From Arenibacter algicola (GTDB lineage Bacteria > Bacteroidota > Bacteroidia > Flavobacteriales > Flavobacteriaceae), in the NCBI RefSeq assembly GCF_000733925.1, contig NZ_JPOO01000003.1, positions 372,001 through 436,000 of the forward strand: a DNA stretch of 64,000 nucleotides, written 5' to 3'. The notes beneath the pieces were generated by a model, which searched no databases, was not told the DNA's origin, and saw only the letters and a program-made list of their open reading frames with translations. The position numbers were made by a program, and so were the translations under genes. Shown piece by piece: positions 9,267 through 17,705 of this stretch; positions within the stretch are counted from its first letter, which is position 1; each line of letters begins with the position of its first letter.

Positions 9267-11693
9267 ATGGCAAAGATAAAACCCAATAATTTTCTTGATA
9301 CCGTAGATAGTGTATTTAACGATGCTAAAAAGCAGGGGATATTACATCTGTATGCAGAAGGTGATTGGTTTACCGGGAGACATATAAGAATAGGGGATAA
9401 GGATTTATTTCATTTCGGAACTACCGGATACCTCGGTTTGGAACAAGATCCAAGATTAAAAAAAGCAGCTGTGGACGCCATCAATAGGTACGGGACCCAA
9501 TTTCCGCTCTCCAAAACCTATATCTCACACCCCTTGTACAAGACATTGGAGGACAAGGTAACTGAAATGTATTCCAGTCCTGTTATTATTACTAAAAACA
9601 GCACTTTGGGACATTTGGGAGTCATACCCAGTGCCGTTGAGGACCAAGATGCCATAATTCTAGATCACCAAGTTCATTGGAGCGTGCAAAGTGCCGCAAA
9701 ACTTCTAAAAGCCAGGAGCATTCCCATAGATATGATCAGGCACAATAATCTGGAAATGCTAGAGGACAAAATTAGAAAACTTTCTTCTAAACATAAGAGG
9801 ATCTGGTACATGGCAGATGGAGTATATTCCATGTTCGGCGATGTTTCTCCAGTGATGGAGCTTATGGAGCTTTGCAATAAATACCCCCAGTTACACCTTT
9901 ATTTTGATGATGTGCACGGCATGAGCTGGATAGGGAAGAATGGTACCGGATATGTCCTGGACATTTTAAAGGAGCTACCGGAACAGGTATTGCTTTTTGG
10001 AACTTTAAGTAAGACATTTGGCGCAAGCGGTTCAGTATTTACATGTGCCAATGCCAAAATGTACGCAAAAATCAAAAACTTTGGCGGACCCTTGACTTTT
10101 TCGGCCCAATTGGAACCAGCATCAGTAGCAGCCGCGATTGCCTCGGCTGATATACATTTATCTTCCGAAATCTATTCCTTACAGGCCGATCTTATGGATC
10201 GTATAGCGTATTTTAATTTGCTCCTTTCCCAATCGGAGCTCCCACTGGTCGAACAGAACAATTCACCGGTATTCTATATAGGCACCGGAATGCCGGTAAC
10301 GGGATATAATTTTGTAAACCGAATGATGAAGGAAGGATATTTTGTCAATTTAGGATTATTCCCTGCCGTACCTGTAAAAAATACCGGTGTTCGCATTACT
10401 ATTTCAAGGCACAATCAAAAGGAAGAAATCAAAGGTTTGGTGGAAGCCATGCAATATCATTATCCCCGTGCCTTAGAAGCCACCAATACAACGGATAAAA
10501 CTGTAAGATCGGCATTTAAACTTCCAGTAATTGAAAAAGGAAAAATTGACACAAAGCCTAAAATTGAACTCAATGTGCAATATGCCAATAGTATTTTCAA
10601 AATACAGAAAAATGAGTGGGATGCTTTATTAGGGGAATACGGCATTTTCGATTGGGAAGGTCTTCGATTTTTAGAAGCGGTTTTTTCAAAAAACAAGAAA
10701 AAGGAGGAAAATTGGAAATTCCATTATTACATTGTTCGAGACCTATTGGACAAGCCTATATTGGCCACTTTTTTTACCTACTCCCTTTGGAAGGACGATA
10801 TGTTGGCTCCGGTATCGGTCTCCCAGAAAGTAGAGGAAATGAGAAAACAACATCCCTACCACATGACTTCGCATGTTCTTGGGATGGGTTCATTGTTTAC
10901 GGAAGGTAAGCACTTATATTTGGACACCTCCCATCCATTATGGCATGAAGCCTTACACCAATTACTTGACGAACTGGAAAAGTTGGATCTTAAATTCAAT
11001 GCCAAAATGTTAGTGTTCAGGGATTTTATCAAGGACGAAAAGCTATATGAGTTTTTCCATAATCATGGTTTCATAAAAGTGTCAATGCCGGACTCCAGCA
11101 GAATATCCAATCTCAACTGGAAAGATAACACTACCTATATTTCAAACCTATCCAAACGCTCCAGAAGTCATTTTAGAAAAGATATTGAGCCTTATATAGA
11201 AAGATTTAAAGTAGTGGTCACGGATAAAATCGAACCTAGTCAACATAACAATTTATTTGAACTAATGGAAAATGTTAGACAAAACAATCTAGGCCTCAAT
11301 ACCTTTCCGTTTCCGAAAAAAATATTTAAAATAATGAGCGATCACCCAGGTTGGGAGTTTATAATACTTAGCCTTAAGGCAGCATTTGCCAAGGATGGCA
11401 GGGAGCTGGTGGTAGGAGTAATGTTTTGTTACAAAAATATTGATAATGCCTATGTTCCTGCATTTATTGGAATGGACTATGAATATGCCAAAGTTCATCA
11501 AGTATATCGTCAGCTATTATACCAGACCATAAAGAGGGCAGGGGAGACAGGATTTGAAAAAATACCATTTGGAATGACTTCTGCCTTTGAAAAAAGAAAG
11601 CTTGGGGCAATGACCATATCACAGATTGCCTATGTCCAATCCAAGGACAATTATAATTTGGAATTGGTAGGGATGCTTGAAAACAGCGGTTGA
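9267..11693 (+). CDS. Alpha-oxoamine synthase (AONS/SPT-like) fused to a GNAT acyltransferase domain
   Basis: 808 aa in two domains. Residues 1-400 are a fold-type-I PLP enzyme of the alpha-oxoamine synthase family (8-amino-7-oxononanoate synthase, serine palmitoyltransferase, KBL), which condense an amino acid with an acyl thioester. PLP-contacting D214/H217 in FDDVHGMS and the Schiff-base K249 in GTLSKTFGASGS are present. Residues about 430-808 resemble a FemAB/BioF2-like GNAT domain (NLSKRSRSHFRKDIEPYIE). ATG at 9267 is preferred over TTG at 9261. There is no biotin operon nearby, so biotin synthesis is unlikely. A fusion of C-acylation with N-acylation would suit sphingolipid- or sulfonolipid-like synthesis, known in Bacteroidota (inference). 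Stands alone on its strand after a 180-bp gap. Confidence 0.85.
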   Translation: MAKIKPNNFLDTVDSVFNDAKKQGILHLYAEGDWFTGRHIRIGDKDLFHFGTTGYLGLEQDPRLKKAAVDAINRYGTQFPLSKTYISHPLYKTLEDKVTEMYSSPVIITKNSTLGHLGVIPSAVEDQDAIILDHQVHWSVQSAAKLLKARSIPIDMIRHNNLEMLEDKIRKLSSKHKRIWYMADGVYSMFGDVSPVMELMELCNKYPQLHLYFDDVHGMSWIGKNGTGYVLDILKELPEQVLLFGTLSKTFGASGSVFTCANAKMYAKIKNFGGPLTFSAQLEPASVAAAIASADIHLSSEIYSLQADLMDRIAYFNLLLSQSELPLVEQNNSPVFYIGTGMPVTGYNFVNRMMKEGYFVNLGLFPAVPVKNTGVRITISRHNQKEEIKGLVEAMQYHYPRALEATNTTDKTVRSAFKLPVIEKGKIDTKPKIELNVQYANSIFKIQKNEWDALLGEYGIFDWEGLRFLEAVFSKNKKKEENWKFHYYIVRDLLDKPILATFFTYSLWKDDMLAPVSVSQKVEEMRKQHPYHMTSHVLGMGSLFTEGKHLYLDTSHPLWHEALHQLLDELEKLDLKFNAKMLVFRDFIKDEKLYEFFHNHGFIKVSMPDSSRISNLNWKDNTTYISNLSKRSRSHFRKDIEPYIERFKVVVTDKIEPSQHNNLFELMENVRQNNLGLNTFPFPKKIFKIMSDHPGWEFIILSLKAAFAKDGRELVVGVMFCYKNIDNAYVPAFIGMDYEYAKVHQVYRQLLYQTIKRAGETGFEKIPFGMTSAFEKRKLGAMTISQIAYVQSKDNYNLELVGMLENSG

Positions 11694-11782
11694 AAAAGTG
11701 AATTAGCCCCACTAAAATATAATATACCGGAACTTAATCTTCTGAATTGCTTTTCACCAACATAGCATTAAAAGTTAGTAGG

Positions 11783-12628
11783 ATGGATAATCGATTCAAG
11801 CACATTATTGATGGCTATTTTGAGAAACTTGAGGAAATTCTACCAAGTAAAAGGATAGACCTAAAAAAAAGCAATGAAGGAATTCATCTGAGCAATAATG
11901 CCCTTTATTTGCTGAAATTAATAGTGGAAAAGAAAGGTTTCAAATCCATTGAGGAAGAAATATATTTCTTTAAAAGGGTAAAATCTGAGCCCTTAAGCTA
12001 TTTGGTCTATTTTAGCGAAGTCAGGTCTTGTGAACTCTTGATGCCCAAGATAGGTCTTGGAAATCAATTGAACTTTTTGGAAAAGAAAATTAAGCGCATC
12101 AATAAATTCTTCAATAGAAATTGGGACTTTGTCCATTATATGGAACAAGAACTTACCTACCTGGACGTTCAATACTTTACAAGGTCCAATCAAGTATTTC
12201 CCCTTTACTCCCTACCAGAAGCCTGTTACCTGGATCCCAAGTTCTTTACTTCTCATGATATGCTCTGGGCAAGAATAAAGGGAATGAATAGGTTTATCCT
12301 ATACCTCCAAGAACTTATAAAACTATTAAAATTACAGAAACACAAAGCTTTACTAATTGAGAAGCCCAAGAGAGCATTGGTTTGGAGTGCCTCCAAAGCC
12401 GCCCTAACAGAATTGATATATGCCCTTTATTCCAGTTCTGCGGTTAACAATGGCAAGGAGGATATAAAAGGTATTGCATCGGCATTTGAGGACTTGTTCA
12501 ATATTCGTTTGGACAACATTTATAAAACATATGCTGAGATAAAAAGTAGAAAAGATAGCAAAACACGATTTTTGGAGGAGCTCATCATAAGGTTCAATCA
12601 AAAAGTATATGAAGATGACGGTATATAA
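11783..12628 (+). CDS. RteC-domain protein
   Basis: 281 aa from MDNRFKHII; the frame is open to an ATG at 11747 but the RteC homology begins at the later Met. RteC is the tetracycline-responsive regulator of excision in Bacteroides conjugative transposons; relatives occur beside integrases and elsewhere in Bacteroidota. The C-terminal third (WSASKAALTELIYALYSS, then DIKGIASAFEDLFNIRLDN and IYKTYAEIKSRKDSKTRFL) is the conserved RteC block. It is followed by a terminator at 12696-12725 and, after a short AT-rich gap, by a small HTH-like ORF and a recombinase. Its role here is probably element regulation, but no conjugation genes are visible. Confidence 0.85.
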   Translation: MDNRFKHIIDGYFEKLEEILPSKRIDLKKSNEGIHLSNNALYLLKLIVEKKGFKSIEEEIYFFKRVKSEPLSYLVYFSEVRSCELLMPKIGLGNQLNFLEKKIKRINKFFNRNWDFVHYMEQELTYLDVQYFTRSNQVFPLYSLPEACYLDPKFFTSHDMLWARIKGMNRFILYLQELIKLLKLQKHKALLIEKPKRALVWSASKAALTELIYALYSSSAVNNGKEDIKGIASAFEDLFNIRLDNIYKTYAEIKSRKDSKTRFLEELIIRFNQKVYEDDGI

Positions 12629-12695
12629 AAAAATCCGTCTCGAATTGTTATTGTTCCTATTAAAGATTGGCAATATGATCAATTTTAAATAGAAA

Positions 12696-12725
12696 AGAGG
12701 ACGCACCCCTACGTCCTCTTTTTTT
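12696..12725 (+). terminator. Rho-independent terminator after the RteC gene
   Basis: 8-bp stem AGAGGACG / CGTCCTCT, an 8-nt loop CACCCCTA, then six T. It lies 67 bp after the RteC stop codon. Confidence 0.85.
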
Positions 12726-12954
12726 GAAGTTTGAAAAATAGATTCGTTCATACAAACTTATTTTTCAAGTCTTAACTTATGAATAACAAATATAGCCTCC
12801 AACTGTTATCATGATGTTCTTATTAAAAAAGAAAATTGCCCCAATCGCTAAACAACAACTTATATTGCTTGGGTAAAGGCGTTAAAAATCTCACAATAAA
12901 TTTCTAATAATTCTATAAATATTTATAAATTTAGTTAAGATTTAAATTAAGTAA

Positions 12955-13164
12955 TTGATTTTGAATAATTTATTTAAACTTAAGGTACAGTCTTATTTTG
13001 TGGATCAAGATATCCTTAAAAAAATTCAGTTGGTAGAACTCATCAAAAATGATTATCCTAAAATGAAATATAGCACGATCATGGCCTATATTTCCTTATT
13101 AAAGACGCAAGGGGTTTTAGATAATCCCTCTAGAGGAATGTACACCCTTAAGTATAAAGATTGA
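12955..13164 (+). CDS. Small winged-helix-like protein of unknown function, uncertain start
   Basis: 69 codons from a TTG at 12955 that directly follows an in-frame TAA; another TTG lies at 12961, and the only Met codon is near residue 37. The protein (KIQLVELIKNDYPKMKYSTI, then LLKTQGVLDNPSRGMYTLK) reads as a winged helix: a helix-turn-helix followed by a beta-hairpin, similar in style to AbiEi-type antitoxin N-termini. It sits between RteC and the recombinase, where excisionase-like or regulatory proteins are expected. It could instead be a gene remnant that lost its start. Very AT-rich upstream sequence. Confidence 0.45.
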   Translation: MILNNLFKLKVQSYFVDQDILKKIQLVELIKNDYPKMKYSTIMAYISLLKTQGVLDNPSRGMYTLKYKD

Positions 13165-13231
13165 TCTTATATTTCAATATATATTATCAAAATAGGAGAC
13201 TAAAAAAATGTTTCTAAGTTACAGCTATGAT

Positions 13232-14452
13232 CTAGCTATTAAATTTTAATCTCTTCCTCAACATTTTCATATCATCGCTTACCTTTCTATCAAGTATTTT
13301 GGCATAATGTTGGGTGGTTTTCAAGGATTTATGTCCCAACATCTTACTTACAGATTCAATAGACACACCATTGGTCAAAGTTACCGTGGTAGCAAAAGTA
13401 TGTCTGGCCAAATGAAAGGTTAAATTTTTATTTATGCTACATAGATCAGCTATCTCTTTAAGATAGGCGTTCATTTTTTGATTGCTCAATACAGGTAATA
13501 TTCTATCTCCATTTAGAATAGCAGGATGCTCGGCATACTTGTCAATAATAGCCTGTGCCGAAGGCAGGATGGGTATATTGCTGCGGGTGTCTGTTTTGGA
13601 TCTTTTTATTTTTATCCAATTTTCACCGTCTATTCCCAAAACTAGGTTGTCATTGGAAAGCTTTTTGACGTCCGAATAGGCCAATCCCGTAAAGCAGGAA
13701 AAAAGAAAGATATCCTTTACTTGATCCAACCTGGCATTACTGATTTCTTTTTCCAACATCTGCTGAATTTCAGATTCGGTTAAAAATTCACGGTCTACAA
13801 TTTTTAATCTACCTTTCCAATGAAGGAAAGGATCTTTTTGGATCCAATCATTCGCAAATGCAATCCGGACTATCTTTTTAAAATTGGTAATATACTTTAC
13901 CGCAGTATTATGGGAACAATCGCGTTCAGTTTTTAAATAATACTCAAACCCATCAATAAAGGCGTGATCAACTTTCTTGATTGGAATATCCTCTACCTTA
14001 TACTCCTTTTTAATATATTCTTCTACATGCTTTTTGGCCGTACAATAACGCTCTATAGTACCAGGGGCAAAATCTTTGCCTACCAATGCAGCTATCTTGT
14101 CATTGTGATCTTGGAAAATGTCCAAGGTCATTTTACTAGTTTTACTTTTTCCTAGGTAAGCATTTTTAATTAGTATCGGTGTAACTTCCAGTCCCTCCTC
14201 CATAAGGCGCTCATAAATCATATTCACCTTAGCTCTTGTATGGTCCATAAACCGATTCAATTCTCGGACTTCATGAGTTGTACCCTTCATTTTACCTGCC
14301 TGTGAATTCCATTTTTCAGGATTAATTTTGCGTTTAACACTTAATTCTGAACGCTTACCATCAACGGTAATCCTCATATATAAGGGGATTAAGCCATTTT
14401 TATCAACGTCGTTTCCTTTAGGATAAAATAGGGTAGAGAAAGAACTATTCAT
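13232..14452 (-). CDS. Tyrosine recombinase/integrase of the Bacteroidetes transposon type
   Basis: 406 aa site-specific recombinase. The N-terminal arm-binding region is followed by a SAM-like core-binding domain (about 100-205, with SHNTAVKYITNFKKIVRIAF) and the catalytic domain. Catalytic residues H347, R350, H374 and Y383 are present (HLARHTFATT, MLGHKSLKTTQHYAKI). The first catalytic Arg is replaced in CFTGLAYSDVKKL, as in IntDOT and related Bacteroidetes integrases, so this is a family trait rather than a defect. It starts about 250 bp from the 3' end of tRNA-Ser, the standard position for a tRNA-integrated element. Gene is full length and apparently intact. A 16-bp repeat shared with the upstream region abuts its start codon. 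Confidence 0.93.
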   Translation of the reverse strand: MNSSFSTLFYPKGNDVDKNGLIPLYMRITVDGKRSELSVKRKINPEKWNSQAGKMKGTTHEVRELNRFMDHTRAKVNMIYERLMEEGLEVTPILIKNAYLGKSKTSKMTLDIFQDHNDKIAALVGKDFAPGTIERYCTAKKHVEEYIKKEYKVEDIPIKKVDHAFIDGFEYYLKTERDCSHNTAVKYITNFKKIVRIAFANDWIQKDPFLHWKGRLKIVDREFLTESEIQQMLEKEISNARLDQVKDIFLFSCFTGLAYSDVKKLSNDNLVLGIDGENWIKIKRSKTDTRSNIPILPSAQAIIDKYAEHPAILNGDRILPVLSNQKMNAYLKEIADLCSINKNLTFHLARHTFATTVTLTNGVSIESVSKMLGHKSLKTTQHYAKILDRKVSDDMKMLRKRLKFNS

Positions 14453-14453
14453 C

Positions 14454-14600
14454 GGTGAGTAATTTTATTGGTAAAAAATGCGTTATAAATATAATAATTT
14501 TTTACAAAAAAAATGCCTTGAAATTACTATATATCAGTTAGTTACAAGCTTTCGCGGTGAGTAATTTTTAAAATCAAAATTACTCACCGATTTACTCACC
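14454..14600. repeat. Four GGTGAGTAA-type repeats between integrase and tRNA-Ser
   Basis: Direct copies GGTGAGTAATTTT at 14454-14466 and 14556-14569; inverted copies AAAATTACTCACC at 14576-14588 and TTTACTCACC at 14591-14600. The strings next to the integrase start and at 14576-14591 share AAAATTACTCACCGAT in opposite orientation. Their position at the integrase start and near the presumed attachment site suggests recombinase or excisionase arm-type sites, or an autoregulatory operator (inference). Confidence 0.6.
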
Positions 14601-14646
14601 TTTTTTATGATATTTTATGGTTTTATTTGATATTTTGGAAAATTAA

Positions 14647-14679
14647 AAAAGCCCGAAAACATAATGTTTACGGGCTTTT
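14647..14679 (-). terminator. Terminator downstream of tRNA-Ser
   Basis: 9-bp stem AAAAGCCCG / CGGGCTTTT with further pairing inside, followed on the minus strand by a T-run. It lies about 23 nt past the tRNA 3' end. Confidence 0.8.
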
Positions 14680-14702
14680 GGTGGAATTTGGTAAATTCCC
14701 AG

Positions 14703-14787
14703 CGGAGAAAGAGGGATTCGAACCCCCGGAGGTGTGACCCTCAACAGTTTTCAAGACTGCCGCATTCGACCACTCTGCCATTTCTCC
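14703..14787 (-). tRNA. tRNA-Ser (anticodon UGA)
   Basis: 85 nt including the discriminator base. The minus strand starts GGAGAAATGGCAGAGTGGTC; acceptor GGAGAAA pairs with TTTCTCC; the anticodon loop CTTGAAAA carries TGA; a long variable arm (GAGGGTCACACCTC) marks a class II tRNA, and the T loop reads GGTTCGAATCC. No CCA is encoded (next bases CT after the discriminator). Its 3' half is a likely integration target for the recombinase at 13232-14452. Confidence 0.95.
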
Positions 14788-14797
14788 TTAGCGGGTG

Positions 14798-14805
14798 CAA
14801 ATATA
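14798..14805 (-). promoter_or_regulatory. Probable -7 element for tRNA-Ser
   Basis: Minus strand TATATTTG matches the Bacteroidota TAnnTTTG consensus, 11 nt upstream of the tRNA 5' end. No clear TTG (-33) is seen, so this is a partial match. Confidence 0.5.
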
Positions 14806-14896
14806 GAAACCTTTTTATTCTTTTTAAAAGAAAATCCATTTTTTATTTCATAATTTAAATTAGGCTAGATTCTTTCCAAGCACTTACTTTTGCCTA

Positions 14897-15655
14897 ATGG
14901 AAGAATGGTACCATTATGTGCTTTTGGCTTTGGTAGGTCTCGCAGTTGGTGCGCTCAATACTTTGGCTGCCGGTGGCTCCCTTCTTACATTGCCCATTCT
15001 AATTTTTCTTGGCCTGCCCGCCAGTGTTGCCAATGGCACCAACAGGATAGCCGTACTTACCCAGGGAATTGCCAATGTTGCAGGCTACAAGAGTAAGGGC
15101 AAGGCAATAGCCAGTCCGTTTATTTTGTATCTTTCCATAGTAGCCACAGTAGGTACTCTAATTGGTTCCAAACTGGCCATAGATATTAATGAGAATGCCT
15201 TTAATAAGATACTGGCCATTGTAATGGTCCTAATAGTTATTGTGATGCTTGTACAACCCAGAATACGCATTAACGATTTTGAGGAAATCATTACGGGAAA
15301 ACGACAATTTTGGGCCATTGTCTCCTTTTTCTTTATAGGTATTTACGGTGGCTTCATACAAGCAGGAACCGGTATTTTTGTGTTATTGGCGTTATCAACT
15401 ATCAATCACCTTACATTGATGAAATCCAACGTCATTAAGGCTGTGGTCATGGTGGTGTACACCAGTGCAGCTTTGATACTTTTCGGGTTGAACGGTAAAC
15501 TGGATTGGGAAATAGGCTTAACTTTGGCCTCCGGACAAACACTCGGAGGATGGTTGACCAGCAGATGGTCCGTGGACAAAGGGGACAAAATCGTAAAAAT
15601 ATTACTGATTATTGTGGTTATTTTCATGTCCATTAAACTATGGTTTTTTAATTAA
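14897..15655 (+). CDS. TauE/SafE family membrane transporter
   Basis: 252 aa integral membrane protein, about eight hydrophobic segments. The N-terminal motif LNTLAAGGSLLTLPILIFLG with NGTNRIAV is the first repeat and FFIGIYGGFIQAGTGIF the second, the internal duplication of the TauE/SafE (DUF81) family. Members export sulfite, sulfoacetate or other small organic anions; substrate here is unknown. TACTTTTG at 14885-14892 resembles a -7 promoter element but lies only 4 nt before the ATG, so it may be chance or give a leaderless mRNA. The nitroreductase follows after 13 bp, suggesting an operon. Confidence 0.9.
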   Translation: MEEWYHYVLLALVGLAVGALNTLAAGGSLLTLPILIFLGLPASVANGTNRIAVLTQGIANVAGYKSKGKAIASPFILYLSIVATVGTLIGSKLAIDINENAFNKILAIVMVLIVIVMLVQPRIRINDFEEIITGKRQFWAIVSFFFIGIYGGFIQAGTGIFVLLALSTINHLTLMKSNVIKAVVMVVYTSAALILFGLNGKLDWEIGLTLASGQTLGGWLTSRWSVDKGDKIVKILLIIVVIFMSIKLWFFN

Positions 15656-15668
15656 AAGAGAATAAATT

Positions 15669-16301
15669 TTGGATATTATCAAGAAATTGGAATGGCGATA
15701 TGCAGTGAAGAAGTTCAATGCCGATAAGATGTTGACAGAGGAAAAGCTGGAAAAATTAAAGCAGGCCTTTAATTTAACAGCCACTTCCTATGGATTACAA
15801 CCCATCAAATTATTGGTGGTTCAAAATAAGGAGCTACAAAAGGAGTTGGTGAAGTTTTCCTATGGCCAAAAGCAGGTGGCCCAAGCATCGCACGTTCTTG
15901 TTATTTGTATTGAAAAGCAAATTGACCAGAAATTTATCCATGACTATTTTGCCAGGGTACAGCAAATTAGAAATACTTCGGATGAAATACTTGATCCCTT
16001 TAAGGGGGCACTGGTCGAAAGCTTCTCCAAAAAGGAAAGGGAAGAGGTCAGGGTATGGGCCACCAATCAGGCCTATCTAGCGTTGGGTACGCTGCTTACC
16101 GTTTGCGCCTTGGAGGAAATCGATGCCTGTCCTATGGAAGGGTTTCAACCAACGTCCTATGACGAGCTGTTGGGACTGGATAAACTAAAACTTACTTCTG
16201 TATTGGTACTTCCTGTTGGCTACAGGTCCACCGATGATATGTTTGCTACCTTAAAAAAAGTGCGTAGGGACTTGGATGAAAGTATCATTCATATACCCTG
16301 A
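15669..16301 (+). CDS. Nitroreductase family NAD(P)H-dependent oxidoreductase
   Basis: 210 aa, the usual length for the NfsB/NfnB-type FMN oxidoreductases, which reduce nitroaromatics, quinones or enals in the cytoplasm. Start is TTG at 15669. The N-terminal RYAVKKFNADKMLTEEKLEKL and the SYGLQPIKLLVV stretch are the FMN-phosphate region; VWATNQAYLALGTLLTVCALEEIDACPMEGF is the second FMN block (positions about 126-156). It follows the TauE-like gene by 13 bp and is probably co-transcribed. Physiological substrate cannot be inferred. Confidence 0.9.
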   Translation: MDIIKKLEWRYAVKKFNADKMLTEEKLEKLKQAFNLTATSYGLQPIKLLVVQNKELQKELVKFSYGQKQVAQASHVLVICIEKQIDQKFIHDYFARVQQIRNTSDEILDPFKGALVESFSKKEREEVRVWATNQAYLALGTLLTVCALEEIDACPMEGFQPTSYDELLGLDKLKLTSVLVLPVGYRSTDDMFATLKKVRRDLDESIIHIP

Positions 16302-16350
16302 TCCAATCACAAAAAATCAATTTAATAACCTAATAATTAAGAATTAAAAT

Positions 16351-17547
16351 ATGCCAGGATTTGAACTTTTTGGAGATAAGGAACGGAAACAGGTCAATGA
16401 CGTTTTGGATTCAGGAGTATTAATGCGGTATGGATTTGATGGCATGAGGAATGGCCATTGGAAAGCAAAAGAACTGGAAAAGGCCCTGGAAAAGCGAATG
16501 CAAGTGAACCATGCCCAATTGGTGAGCAGTGGAACTGCGGCCCTGACAGTGGCTTTGGCCTGTGCCAAAGTAGGTGCGGGGGATGAAGTTATTTTGCCGA
16601 CATTTACTTTTGTAGCAAGCTTTGAAGCAGTCCTCTCCATAGGGGCTGTTCCCATCCTAGTAGATGTAGACGACACACTTACACTAGACCCCCTTGCCGT
16701 GGAGAACGCAATTACCGATAAAACCAAAGTAGTGATGCCTGTTCATATGTGTGGATCCATGGCAGATCTGGCACCATTAAAAGTGATTTGTGAAAAACAC
16801 GGCCTAATTCTCTTGGAAGATGCCTGTCAGGCCATTGGTGGCAGTTACGACGGTAAACCTTTGGGCAGTTACGGGGATTTGGGATGTTTTTCGTTCGACT
16901 ATGTGAAGACCATTACCTGTGGAGAGGGGGGTGCAGTGATTACCAATAACCAGGAGTTTTATAAACTCGCCGACCAATATTCAGATCATGGACATGATCA
17001 TATTGGTAAGGATAGGGGAGCGGAAGGCCATCCGATCTTGGGCTATAACTATAGGATTTCAGAACTGCATGCCGCCGTAGGCCTTGCTCAAATAGAACGT
17101 TTGGACGATTTTATAGCTACCCAGAAAAGAAACTATACCATCTTAAAAGAGGCACTAGAACAAATTCCAGAAGTTAGCTTTAGGCGAGTCCCAAAAAATG
17201 GTGTTGAGAACTATTCCTTTCTCAGTTTCTTTCTGCCAACAGAAGAAATGGCCAGAAAGACAATCAAGGCTTTTTCTGAAAATGGCGTGGATGCCTGCTT
17301 TTATTGGTTCGACAACAATTGGCATTACTATAGGAAATGGGAGCATTTAAAGGATTTTAATAGCCTGAATGGTTTTTCCAAGGAATTAAGAGAGGGATTG
17401 CCGAATTATAATATGTCCGATTTTTCCATATCTGATCAATGGGTGGGCAGAAATATTTCCTGTTTAATCAAATTGGGTTGGTCCGAAGATGAAGTAATAG
17501 CCCGTGCCAACAATATGTCCAACCTCATTAAAAAACAGCTGTCCTAA
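16351..17547 (+). CDS. DegT/DnrJ/EryC1/StrS family PLP aminotransferase
   Basis: 398 aa fold-type-I aminotransferase of the sugar aminotransferase family. The PLP-binding Lys is K186 in SFDYVKTITCGEGG; LLEDACQAIGGSYDGKPLGS is the preceding cofactor block, and VSSGTAALTVAL binds the phosphate. Members transfer an amino group from glutamate to keto-sugars for surface polysaccharide or antibiotic sugars. No glycosyltransferases or nucleotide-sugar enzymes are adjacent, so the substrate is open; the start MPGFELFGDKERKQVNDVL places it with stand-alone members found beside sugar catabolic loci. 49 bp separate it from the nitroreductase; the DUF1080 gene follows. Confidence 0.9.
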   Translation: MPGFELFGDKERKQVNDVLDSGVLMRYGFDGMRNGHWKAKELEKALEKRMQVNHAQLVSSGTAALTVALACAKVGAGDEVILPTFTFVASFEAVLSIGAVPILVDVDDTLTLDPLAVENAITDKTKVVMPVHMCGSMADLAPLKVICEKHGLILLEDACQAIGGSYDGKPLGSYGDLGCFSFDYVKTITCGEGGAVITNNQEFYKLADQYSDHGHDHIGKDRGAEGHPILGYNYRISELHAAVGLAQIERLDDFIATQKRNYTILKEALEQIPEVSFRRVPKNGVENYSFLSFFLPTEEMARKTIKAFSENGVDACFYWFDNNWHYYRKWEHLKDFNSLNGFSKELREGLPNYNMSDFSISDQWVGRNISCLIKLGWSEDEVIARANNMSNLIKKQLS

Positions 17548-17705
17548 AATGATTAGTTTCCTTGTTTATGTTATTTTTCATATCGATTATATTTTAATGC
17601 CGTCCAAGGAAATAGTTGACTATAGCTCATAAAAATGAAGCATTATCCCTATATTTAATTTTTTTATCACAAACTATTAAACCAATATCAAAATACCAAA
17701 AAATC

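Noticed and set aside
9267..11693. bioF (biotin synthesis)
   Set aside because: No other bio genes nearby and the fused GNAT domain is not part of biotin synthases.
13232..14452. Integrase inactivated by loss of catalytic Arg I
   Set aside because: Replacement of this Arg (TGLAYSDV) is normal for IntDOT-type recombinases; the other four catalytic residues are intact.
1..14700. Second copy of the tRNA-Ser 3' end as attR
   Set aside because: Scanned by eye for GGGATTCGAACCCCC-type strings to the left and found none; a diverged or distant copy cannot be excluded.
14885..14892. TACTTTTG as promoter of the TauE-like gene
   Set aside because: Only 4 nt before the ATG and without a spaced TTG; a leaderless mRNA is possible but unsupported.
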